NCBI GenBank assembly: GCA_004297635.1
Contig: SCUQ01000415.1
Coordinates: 1 to 6,240 of the forward strand
Origin: Rhizorhabdus sp.
Lineage (GTDB): Bacteria; Pseudomonadota; Alphaproteobacteria; Sphingomonadales; Sphingomonadaceae
Direction of reading: 5' to 3'
Length of the DNA: 6,240 nt
Part shown: one piece after another, positions 1 to 5,250 of the stretch
Layout of the letters: every line of letters begins with the position of its first letter
Numbering within the stretch: position 1 is the first letter of the stretch
The notes under the pieces: model-generated
What the model was told of the DNA's origin: nothing
Seen by the model: only the letters and a program-made list of their open reading frames with translations
The model's database searches: none
Made by a program: the position numbers and the translations under genes

Positions 1-217
1 CCTCGCCCTGATCGTCGGCGATCGTCGAGGGCCGGTTGTCGCGATCGATCAGCGCGATGAGATCAGCGCAGATATCAACCGGCAGAAAACTGCGGATGAT
101 GAACAGCTCCGCCCGGGGACTGGGAATTTTTTGTGCGCCGCGGGCTTTGAGATTCGCGACGATCGGGGTGATAAGGTCGGTCATGCGGGAAGGGGTGCTA
201 GCCGATTTTCCGTCCAT
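1..217 (-). CDS. 2OG-Fe(II) oxygenase, prolyl 4-hydroxylase-like (N-terminal part, cut by window edge)
   Basis: An open frame runs off the left edge. From the inner ATG at 184 it reads MTDLITPIVANLKARGAQ..., then a segment with FIIRSFLPVDICADLIALID and a DRDNRPSTIADD-type stretch. That pattern (an 'F..R.FL....C..LI.LID' helix followed by 'RPST.AD..G') is the usual N-terminal lead-in of bacterial P4H-type Fe(II)/2-oxoglutarate dioxygenases. The catalytic HxD...H triad and the 2OG-binding Arg would lie beyond position 1, so activity cannot be judged. The start is uncertain. An in-frame ATG at 217 adds 11 residues (MDGKSASTPSR) but lies directly against an inverted repeat, and neither start has a clear Shine-Dalgarno sequence. 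The gene diverges from the GST gene. The family call rests on pattern recall of this fragment only. Confidence 0.6.
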   Translation of the reverse strand, partial: MDGKSASTPSRMTDLITPIVANLKARGAQKIPSPRAELFIIRSFLPVDICADLIALIDRDNRPSTIADDQGE

Positions 218-243
218 AGCGCCATGGCACGCGTCATGGCGCT
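218..243. promoter_or_regulatory. Perfect inverted repeat in a divergent spacer, candidate operator
   Basis: The arms AGCGCCATG (218-226) and CATGGCGCT (235-243) are exact reverse complements separated by 8 bases that include the palindrome ACGCGT. The element lies between the divergent oxygenase and GST genes. A -10-like CATAAT at 246-251 (plus strand) follows immediately, so the repeat would cover the -35 to spacer region of a GST promoter. This is where a dimeric repressor or activator often binds. The binding role is inferred. The repeat could also be an RNA hairpin if transcription of the oxygenase gene starts further upstream. Confidence 0.4.
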
Positions 244-290
244 GTCATAATCGGCGGTGGTGAGCCGGCTATCACCGCAGGAGATGTTCG

Positions 291-938
291 ATGATCCCGA
301 TCCTCTATTCCCACCCTTTCTCCTCCTACTGCCAGAAGGCGAAGACCGCGCTCTACGAGAAGGGCATCGCCTTCGAGGAAAAGATATTCGACGGCGACGG
401 ACCGGTGTCGACGGCGTTCGCGGCGCTCTGGCCGATCGGAAAATTCCCGATCCTGACCGACGACGGCCGGCTGGTGTTCGAAGCGACCGGGATCATCGAA
501 TATATCGAGGCGCGCTTTCCCGAGGCGCCGAGGCTGGTGCCCATCGATCCGCTGGCTGCGGCCGAGGTACGGATGTGGGACCGCTTCTTCGACAATTATA
601 TCGCCACGCCGCAGCAGCGCATCGTGAACATCGCGCTGGGCCGCGAGCATGAAGACAGCGGCGCCGCGGCACGCGCGGCGCTCGACACGGCCTATGCGCT
701 GCTCGACGAGCGGATGAAGGACAGGGAATGGGCGGCTGGCGATTTCAGCCTGGCGGACTGCTCGGCCGCACCGCAGCTATTATATGCCGACTGGACCTAT
801 GCGATCCCGAAAACCCTGGAAGCGCTCTGGGCCTATCGTGATCGGCTGCTTGCCCGCCCCAGCTATGCCCGCGCGCTCGATGAAGCCCGCCCCTTCCGGA
901 ACCTCTTCCCGCTGGGCGCACCCGAGGGGCGCGACTGA
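291..938 (+). CDS. Glutathione S-transferase family protein
   Basis: This 215-residue cytosolic protein has the normal length for a bacterial GST. The N-terminal thioredoxin-like domain (about 1-78) opens ILYSHPFSSYCQKAK, with a candidate catalytic Ser/Cys region at S11-C14. It contains the cis-proline motif KFPIL (Pro53) and the glutathione-contacting turn at VFEATGIIEYIE (about 62-73), where the usual Glu-Ser pair is Glu-Ala. The helical C-terminal domain carries the N-capping box motif GDFSLADCSAAP (about 150-161). The start is well supported by an AGGAG at 279-283 and by the ORF limits. The family conjugates or reduces electrophiles with glutathione; the substrate here is unknown. Two successive rare leucine codons (CTA TTA, residues 163-164) stand out in this G+C-rich gene. 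It is probably monocistronic, diverging from the oxygenase gene and converging exactly on the lipoprotein gene. Confidence 0.9.
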   Translation: MIPILYSHPFSSYCQKAKTALYEKGIAFEEKIFDGDGPVSTAFAALWPIGKFPILTDDGRLVFEATGIIEYIEARFPEAPRLVPIDPLAAAEVRMWDRFFDNYIATPQQRIVNIALGREHEDSGAAARAALDTAYALLDERMKDREWAAGDFSLADCSAAPQLLYADWTYAIPKTLEALWAYRDRLLARPSYARALDEARPFRNLFPLGAPEGRD

Positions 939-1310
939 TCAGCGCGCCTCGCGGCGCCGGCTGAGCGCGGCGATGCAGGAAGCGCGATCGATGTCCTCTC
1001 CGGTCGGCAGCCGTGCATCGACATGGGTGACGACCGGCTCGCGCCCCGGCGCCGACGGATACAGATAAGCGTCGAGCACGCAGACCCCGCTGGCATATTG
1101 CAGCTTGCGCGCCGCGTCCTCGCGTACATCCTGATTCGGGGTGCCGAACAGGCTGATCAGCGCCCGCGCATCACGGCCCAGCACCCGATCGAGGCCCGCC
1201 TCGCTGCGGGTAGGCGGGGTCGGCGCGGAAACGACCGGTATCCGCCCGGCCGGCCCGCAAGCAGCCAGCACCGCGAGAGGGCCGAGGGTGAACAGGCGAA
1301 GCCGCATCAT
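939..1310 (-). CDS. Small conserved-type lipoprotein of unknown function
   Basis: The protein is 123 residues from the ATG at 1310. It begins MMRLRLFTLGPLAVLAACG: a short basic n-region, a hydrophobic core and the lipobox LAAC with Cys18, so export and lipidation are expected. The mature part has a Pro/Thr-rich linker (about 25-34) and a compact domain (about 40-117). That domain contains LFGTPNQDVREDAARKLQYA, CVLDAYLYP and ASCIAAL, with two cysteines (77 and 112) that could form a disulfide in the periplasm. The 'LfGtP...R.eG.A..wqY....C.LD.fLYP' pattern resembles small envelope lipoproteins seen in alphaproteobacteria and is faintly reminiscent of SmpA/BamE-like domains, but I cannot assign a function. 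The frame could open at 1352; the 14 extra residues would spoil the short signal n-region, so 1310 is preferred. A TATGAT -10-like box lies at 1331-1326 on the minus strand. Confidence 0.75.
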   Translation of the reverse strand: MMRLRLFTLGPLAVLAACGPAGRIPVVSAPTPPTRSEAGLDRVLGRDARALISLFGTPNQDVREDAARKLQYASGVCVLDAYLYPSAPGREPVVTHVDARLPTGEDIDRASCIAALSRRREAR

Positions 1311-1401
1311 GCGGCACGGCACAGCATCATATCCGCCAAAGCGCAAGCGCATCTCGCCGAGCGGCTTTGCGGGCGCGACGGGGTTGCGCTAGGGAGCGGC
1401 G
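1311..1401. promoter_or_regulatory. Divergent spacer between lipoprotein and kinase genes
   Basis: This is 91 bases of non-coding DNA that must hold both divergent promoters. On the minus strand TATGAT (1331-1326) is a good -10 match, but no convincing -35 lies 16-18 bases upstream. If used, it would give a leader of only about ten bases before the ATG at 1310. On the plus strand the kinase ribosome-binding site AGGGAG is at 1391-1396. A bulged dyad (CCGCCAAAGC near 1333 against GCTTTGCGG near 1373) spans the middle. No regulator can be named. Confidence 0.3.
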
Positions 1402-2400
1402 ATGACGTCCCCCCGCTATGATATCGTGGCGATCGGCAATGCGCTGGTCGATGTGCTCTGCCATAAGGACGATGATTTCATCGCCGCCCAGGGGCTGAAG
1501 CGGGGGCTGATGCAGCCGATCGCGCCCGACGCGGCGGTGTTGCTCCACCGGGCGATGGGCCCTTGCGAAGAGGTGTGCGGCGGGTCCGCCGCGAACAGCA
1601 TGGCGGCGCTCGCCCGGCTCGGCCTTCGCCTCGCCTTTGTCGGCCAGGTCGGGGACGACAGGCTCGGCCGGCTGTTCGCCGCCGACATGGCGGCCAGCGG
1701 GATCGATTTCCCGCTCCCGCCCATCGCCACACCGACAGGCCGTTGCCTGATCATCATCAGTCCCGATGGCCATCGCACGATGAACACCGCGATCGGCGCA
1801 TCCGAATATCTGCCCGCCGCCGCCTTCGACCCCGGCATCGCCGCCGACGCGGCGATCCTCTATGTCGAGGGCTATATGTTCCGCACGCCGGAGCCCCGCG
1901 CCGCCAGCCGGGCCGCGCTCGCGGCTGCACGGGCAGCCGGGCGCCGCGCCGCCTTCACCCTGTCATCCGAATTTTGCGTGCGCGAGCATCATGACGAGTT
2001 CGTCGCGCTGATCGAGGCAGGGTTGATCGACATCCTCTTCGCCAATGAAGGCGAGCTGGCCGAACTCAGCGGGCGCGCCGACTTCGAGGCGGGCGTCGCC
2101 TGGGCGGCACCCCGGGTGCCCTTGCTGATCGCCACGCGCGGCGCAGAGGGCGCGATCGCCATCGAACATGGCCGTCGGCATGAAACAGCCGCCGAGGCAT
2201 TGGGCGCCATCGTCGACACCACCGGGGCGGGCGACCTGTTCGCGGCCGGCGTGCTGGCCGGCCTGGCGCGCGGGCGCGATCTGCCGACCGCTCTGCGGAT
2301 GGGATCGATCGCGGCTGGCCGGATCATCACCGAAACCGGGCCGCGCCTGCCGGAGGGCGAGGATCTCGCTGGCCTGATCGAGACGCGGCTCGCCTCCTGA
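1402..2400 (+). CDS. PfkB/ribokinase-family kinase, adenosine kinase-like
   Basis: This 332-residue cytosolic kinase is full length for the family and transfers phosphate from ATP to a sugar or nucleoside hydroxyl. The N-terminal substrate-binding region has AIGNALVDVL (10-19) and the first PfkB signature CGGSAANSMAALARLG (59-74), then GQVGDDRLGRLF (81-92). The NxxE motif, involved in Mg/phosphate binding, is N215-E218 in FANEGEL. The second PfkB signature DTTGAGDLFAAG (272-283) contains the anion-hole GAGD and the catalytic Asp278. The YDIVAIGNALVDVL opening and 'KRGLMQPI' segment resemble alphaproteobacterial proteins usually annotated as adenosine kinase, but sequence alone does not separate adenosine from fructose or other sugars. 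The start is supported by AGGGAG five bases upstream. It ends just before a strong hairpin shared with the convergent permease gene. Confidence 0.9.
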   Translation: MTSPRYDIVAIGNALVDVLCHKDDDFIAAQGLKRGLMQPIAPDAAVLLHRAMGPCEEVCGGSAANSMAALARLGLRLAFVGQVGDDRLGRLFAADMAASGIDFPLPPIATPTGRCLIIISPDGHRTMNTAIGASEYLPAAAFDPGIAADAAILYVEGYMFRTPEPRAASRAALAAARAAGRRAAFTLSSEFCVREHHDEFVALIEAGLIDILFANEGELAELSGRADFEAGVAWAAPRVPLLIATRGAEGAIAIEHGRRHETAAEALGAIVDTTGAGDLFAAGVLAGLARGRDLPTALRMGSIAAGRIITETGPRLPEGEDLAGLIETRLAS

Positions 2401-2409
2401 CAGGCCTGA

Positions 2410-2437
2410 CCGCTCGGCCTGCGAAGAGGCCGAGCGG
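2410..2437. terminator. Hairpin between convergent kinase and permease genes
   Basis: A perfect 11-bp stem, CCGCTCGGCCT (2410-2420) with AGGCCGAGCGG (2427-2437), closes a 6-base loop. It sits nine bases after the kinase stop and ten bases before the permease stop. Neither side has a real run of T, so it may stop or stabilise 3' ends of both transcripts rather than act as a textbook intrinsic terminator. Confidence 0.7.
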
Positions 2438-2447
2438 AAGGATTCGG

Positions 2448-3971
2448 TTATTCGATCGGCGGGACGGGCTGGGGCGGCACGTCCGGATCGGTCTCATGGA
2501 CCTCGACGACGCCCCGGCCGAGATGGCTCTTCCGGTAGCCGTAGAGATAATAGACCACCAGGCCGACTGCGGCCCAGGTGAAGAACAGCGTCACGGTGTA
2601 GGCGGACAGGCTGAAGAACAGGTAGAGACAGCCGAGCGTGGCGAGCGGCGCCACGATCGCCACCGCCGGCGTACGGAACGGGCGCTTGCGGCCTGGATCG
2701 GTCCGACGCAGCACCAGCACGGCGATCGACACCGCCGCGAAGGCGAACAGCGTCCCCGAATTGGAGATGTCGGCCAATGCCCCGACCGGGAAGAGCGCCG
2801 CGAAGATCGCGACGAAGATTCCGGTCATGACCGTCACGATATGCGGCGTCTTATATCGCGGATGGACCTTCGAGAAGACCGCGGGCAGCAGGCCGTCGCG
2901 GCTCATGACGAAGAAGATGCGGGTCTGACCGAACATCATCATCAGGATGACCGAGGGCAGCGCGAGCCCGGCGGCGAGGCCGAGCAGGTTGCCGATCTGC
3001 GGCCAGCCGATCTCGCGCAGCGTCCACGCCAGCGCCTCCTTCGAGCAGACCACCTTGGCATCGCCGATCGCCGAGCAGGCGGCGGCCAGTTCCTTCGATC
3101 CGGTGGGAATGGCATTGCCCGCGGCGTCGAGCATCGGCTGGGCACCGACCCCGCCGATCACGCCAGCCGCGACGAGCATGTAGAAGATGGTGCAGATGCC
3201 GAGCGAGCCGATCAGGCCGATCGGCATGTTGCGCTGGGGATTCTTGGTCTCCTCCGCCGCGGTCGAGACCGCATCGAAGCCGACATAGGCGAAGAAGATC
3301 GATGCCGCCGCCGCCGAGATGCCGGCAAAGCCGAGCGGGGCGAAGGGATCGAAATTGTTCATGTTCATCACCGGCAGGGCCAGCACCACGAACAGCGTCA
3401 GCGCGGCGACCTTGATCCCGACGAGGACGGCATTGACGGTGGCGCTCTCCTTGGTGCCCAGCACCAGCAGCCAGGTGACAAGCAGCGCGATGATCATCGC
3501 CGGCACGTTGATCAGCCCGCCGTCGATCGGCCCCAGGATCAGCGCCTTGGGCACGGTGATGCCGGTCAGGGACTGGAAGAGGCCGACGACATAGCCCGAC
3601 CATCCGACCGAGACGGCGCCCGCCGCGATCGCATATTCGAGCACCAGCGCCCAGCCGACCATCCAGGCGACCAGCTCGCCCATCACCGCATAGCTGTAGG
3701 TATAGGCCGAGCCCGAAACGGGGACCATCGCCGCCATCTCCGCATAGCAGAGCGCCGCCACCGCGCAGACGAAGCCCGCGATGATGAAGGCGAGGATCAT
3801 GCCGGGGCCGGCTTTCTGGGCGGCTTCGGCGGTGAGGACGAAGATGCCGGTGCCGATGATGCCGCCGATACCCAGCATCGTCAGCTGGAAGGGGCCGAGG
3901 GACCGGTGCAGCGATTTCCTGGCTGCGGTGGCGAGGATGGCGTCGAGTGGCTTTACGCGCCCAAAGATCAT
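2448..3971 (-). CDS. APC-superfamily amino acid permease (cationic amino acid transporter-like)
   Basis: This 507-residue inner-membrane transporter has about twelve hydrophobic segments, roughly at 30-46, 58-80, 99-120, 157-173, 178-201, 215-236, 252-274, 327-348, 376-396, 403-422, 436-455 and 458-477. The unwound TM1 motif GIGGIIGTGIF (34-44), the TM6 region FFAYVGFDAVSTAAEETKNP (226-245) and GQTRIFFVMSRDGLLP (348-363) are hallmarks of the amino acid/polyamine/organocation superfamily, CAT branch (YfnA/ApcT-like proton-coupled uptake). The exact substrate is unknown. The frame is open to 4016, but the ATG at 3971 has AAGGGAA six bases upstream and gives the expected MIFGRVKPLDAIL opening, so it is chosen. 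The loop between TM7 and TM8 (about 275-322), predicted periplasmic, is long and has two cysteines (299, 309). The Pro-rich acidic tail (about 488-507) should be cytosolic. It appears monocistronic. Confidence 0.92.
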   Translation of the reverse strand: MIFGRVKPLDAILATAARKSLHRSLGPFQLTMLGIGGIIGTGIFVLTAEAAQKAGPGMILAFIIAGFVCAVAALCYAEMAAMVPVSGSAYTYSYAVMGELVAWMVGWALVLEYAIAAGAVSVGWSGYVVGLFQSLTGITVPKALILGPIDGGLINVPAMIIALLVTWLLVLGTKESATVNAVLVGIKVAALTLFVVLALPVMNMNNFDPFAPLGFAGISAAAASIFFAYVGFDAVSTAAEETKNPQRNMPIGLIGSLGICTIFYMLVAAGVIGGVGAQPMLDAAGNAIPTGSKELAAACSAIGDAKVVCSKEALAWTLREIGWPQIGNLLGLAAGLALPSVILMMMFGQTRIFFVMSRDGLLPAVFSKVHPRYKTPHIVTVMTGIFVAIFAALFPVGALADISNSGTLFAFAAVSIAVLVLRRTDPGRKRPFRTPAVAIVAPLATLGCLYLFFSLSAYTVTLFFTWAAVGLVVYYLYGYRKSHLGRGVVEVHETDPDVPPQPVPPIE

Positions 3972-3977
3972 GCGGAG

Positions 3978-3984
3978 TTCCCTT
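3978..3984 (-). promoter_or_regulatory. Ribosome-binding site deciding the permease start
   Basis: AAGGGAA on the minus strand lies six bases before the ATG at 3971. It supports that start over the upstream in-frame candidate at 4016, whose 15 extra residues are Arg-rich and unlike the family N-terminus. Confidence 0.7.
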
Positions 3985-4025
3985 GTTCGGCCGGGCTTGC
4001 GCGCACGGCCGGTCATGGGAAGCGG

Positions 4026-4068
4026 AGCCTAATCGCTAATTCGCCGCGCGCAATAGAATTGCTTAGGC
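4026..4068. promoter_or_regulatory. Spacer between hinT-like and permease genes: imperfect dyad and possible permease promoter
   Basis: A two-part inverted repeat is visible: GCCTAA (4027-4032) pairs with TTAGGC (4063-4068), and inside it AATTC (4038-4042) pairs with GAATT (4056-4060). The inner loops are unequal. The segment is A+T-richer than its surroundings. On the minus strand TTGCGC (4053-4048) and TAGGCT (4031-4026), 16 bases apart, form a weak sigma-70-like pair that would drive the permease gene. The dyad could be an operator over that promoter or a weak terminator for the HIT gene ending at 4074; neither is proven. Confidence 0.35.
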
Positions 4069-4073
4069 GCGTA

Positions 4074-4460
4074 TCATCCGCGCACCAGCGGCACCATTTC
4101 CCGGAACTGGCGTCCGCCGAAGATATGGACGTGGAGGTGCGGAACCTCCTGATGCCCGTGGCCGCCGGTATTGGCGAGCAGGCGATAGCCCGGCGCGACC
4201 AGCCCCGCCTCGCGCGCGACCTGTCCGACCGCGCGCATGAAACCCGCGACCTCGGCATCTGACGCCTTGGCGGTGAAATCGTCCCAGGAGACATAGGCGC
4301 CCTTGGGGATCACCAGCAGATGGACCGGTGCCTGCGGGTTGATATCGTGGAAAGCGAGCGCGAACTCATCCTCGTGGACCTTCCTGCAGGGCAGCTCGCC
4401 CCGCAGGATGCGGGCGAAGATGTTGCTGTCGTCATAGGGCTGGGTCGCGTCGATCGGCAT
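4074..4460 (-). CDS. hinT: HIT-family purine nucleotide phosphoramidase (HinT-like)
   Basis: This 128-residue cytosolic protein has the normal length for a HINT-branch protein. The N-terminus has NIFARILRGELPCRKV (13-28) and the central strand FHDINPQAPVHLLVIPK (37-53). The C-terminus has NTGG...QEVPHLHVHIFGG (97-116), carrying the histidine triad H108-x-H110-x-H112 with the central His as the expected nucleophile. Family members hydrolyse phosphoramidate or acyl bonds on AMP/GMP; the physiological substrate in bacteria is poorly defined. The ATG at 4460 has AGGAG six bases upstream. Only 12 bases separate it from the hisE stop and the ribosome-binding site lies in that gap, so the two genes are almost certainly cotranscribed and probably translationally coupled. 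No residue essential to the fold appears to be missing. Confidence 0.9.
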   Translation of the reverse strand: MPIDATQPYDDSNIFARILRGELPCRKVHEDEFALAFHDINPQAPVHLLVIPKGAYVSWDDFTAKASDAEVAGFMRAVGQVAREAGLVAPGYRLLANTGGHGHQEVPHLHVHIFGGRQFREMVPLVRG

Positions 4461-4472
4461 GGCGGGCTCCTG

Positions 4473-4793
4473 TCAGGCTTGCGGGCGCGAGGCCTTCTCG
4501 GCCAGGCCGGATGTCCCCTCGCGCCGCTCCAGTTCGGCGAGCACATCGGCGAAGGGGACGCCGGCCTGGTTGAGGAGCACCATCAGGTGGAAGATCAGGT
4601 CGGCTGCCTCGCCGGTAACGCCCTTGGCGTCGCCGGCCATCGCCGCGATCACCGTTTCGACGGCTTCCTCGCCAAGCTTCTGGGCGATTTTGGGCATGCC
4701 CTTCGCGAACAGCGATGCGACATAGGAGGAGGACGCATCGGCGCCACGGCGCCGGGCGATCGTCGATTCGAGCTGGTCGAGGGTGCCGGTCAT
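4473..4793 (-). CDS. hisE: Phosphoribosyl-ATP pyrophosphohydrolase
   Basis: HisE converts phosphoribosyl-ATP to phosphoribosyl-AMP and PPi, the second step of histidine synthesis, in the cytosol. From the ATG at 4793 the protein is 106 residues, typical for a stand-alone HisE. It opens [16 protein letters not shown] and has [12 protein letters not shown] (21-32), [15 protein letters not shown] (37-51) and [14 protein letters not shown] (61-74). The E42/E43/E46 and E62/D65 acidic residues match the all-alpha NTP-PPase (MazG-like) metal site. The frame can be extended to a TTG at 4835, but that adds 14 basic residues outside the family. Neither start has a good Shine-Dalgarno sequence, so translation may rely on other features. 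The gene follows a strong terminator at 4858-4909, so it needs its own promoter in the 64-base leader. No hisF, hisA or other his gene is adjacent. Confidence 0.92.
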   Translation of the reverse strand: MTGTLDQLESTIARRRGADASSSYVASLFAKGMPKIAQKLGEEAVETVIAAMAGDAKGVTGEAADLIFHLMVLLNQAGVPFADVLAELERREGTSGLAEKASRPQA

Positions 4794-4848
4794 CCGGCGC
4801 TTGAAGCGCGCCCGGCCGGCAAGGTCAATCGCCAAGCGCGCGGAAGCC

Positions 4849-4909
4849 TAAAAGACTGATCCCCGCCCGCCATTCACCGACAGGGTGCGGTGAAGGGCGG
4901 GCGGGGATC
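4849..4909 (-). terminator. Strong intrinsic terminator of the small PEP-CTERM-like gene
   Basis: A perfect 14-bp outer stem pairs 4858-4871 (GATCCCCGCCCGCC) with 4896-4909. One mismatch then leads to a 6-bp inner stem TTCACC (4873-4878) with GGTGAA (4889-4894) and a 10-base loop. Reading on the minus strand, the hairpin is followed by AGTCTTTTA. It therefore ends transcription arriving from 4992-5189 and insulates hisE. Confidence 0.85.
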
Positions 4910-4991
4910 TGGCAAGCAGAGCAACGCTACAGGGGAAAACACGAACTCGTACGCAAGATACTCGAACAACAACTACATATGGCCACGCTAC
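4910..4991 (-). other. 3' untranslated stretch of the small PEP-CTERM-like gene
   Basis: This is 82 non-coding bases between the stop codon at 4992 and the terminator stem. By hand count it is about half G+C, clearly lower than its surroundings. The segment ACGCTAC occurs near both ends (4924-4930 and 4985-4991). I see no convincing reading frame of its own. Confidence 0.5.
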
Positions 4992-5189
4992 TTACGGATC
5001 GCGGCGTTTCCGGCTCGCATAACGGCCCACCAGCACGCCCGCGACCGCGACCAGAAACAACACCAGCGCACTCGGCTGCGGCACATGCTGCAACCACGCC
5101 GAAACCGCGCCCAGCTGCGCCCAGGCGGGAGAGGCGATCACGGCAACGGCGAACAGCGCAAAAACCCCCCGGAATGCGGCATTCGTCAT
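4992..5189 (-). CDS. Miniature PEP-CTERM-like exported membrane protein
   Basis: The protein is 65 residues from the ATG at 5189, which has GGAGG nine bases upstream. A GTG at 5216 in frame would add nine residues but places the ribosome-binding site inside the coding sequence. Residues 1-24 form a Sec signal peptide ending SPAWA|Q (AxA at 22-24). Only about 12 residues (QLGAVSAWLQHV) follow before a C-terminal block: PQPS (37-40), a hydrophobic helix ALVLFLVAVAGVLVG (41-55), then RYASRKRRDP. That order (Pro-x-Pro-Ser, helix, basic tail) is the PEP-CTERM sorting signal recognised by exosortases in biofilm-forming Gram-negative bacteria, except that the usual Glu of PEP is Gln. The mature protein would be almost nothing but the sorting signal. 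It has a candidate sigma-54 promoter upstream and a strong terminator downstream. It could instead be a simple single-span membrane peptide. Confidence 0.75.
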   Translation of the reverse strand: MTNAAFRGVFALFAVAVIASPAWAQLGAVSAWLQHVPQPSALVLFLVAVAGVLVGRYASRKRRDP

Positions 5190-5198
5190 CGGATCAAG

Positions 5199-5203
5199 CC
5201 TCC
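5199..5203 (-). promoter_or_regulatory. Ribosome-binding site deciding the start of the small PEP-CTERM-like gene
   Basis: GGAGG on the minus strand, preceded by a run of G, lies nine bases before the ATG at 5189. It favours this start over the GTG at 5216. Confidence 0.7.
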
Positions 5204-5250
5204 CCCCGCCTGTCACCCCCGGGCGAGCTGAGCGGGTTCACAAATCGTTA

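Noticed and set aside
234..652. Overlapping open frames on both strands across the GST gene
   Set aside because: They are shadows of a well-supported GST frame with a good ribosome-binding site, and their products are Arg/Pro-rich without motifs.
1311..1352. Longer lipoprotein start at 1352
   Set aside because: It would push the lipobox cysteine to residue 32 with a long mixed n-region, while the start at 1310 gives a classic lipoprotein signal peptide.
2496..4262. Very long plus-strand open frame (588 codons) opposite the permease and HIT genes
   Set aside because: Its product is a low-complexity Arg/Asp/Glu/His-rich string with no domain, and it is fully explained as the antisense of high-GC coding frames. 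The permease and HIT proteins on the other strand have clear family motifs.
4794..4835. N-terminal extension of HisE from a TTG at 4835
   Set aside because: The ATG at 4793 gives the usual HisE length and opening (MTGTLDQLE). The extension is basic, has no ribosome-binding site and is not a known part of the family.
5190..5216. GTG start for the small PEP-CTERM-like protein
   Set aside because: It would place the GGAGG ribosome-binding site within the coding region and add a Gly-rich leader before the signal peptide.
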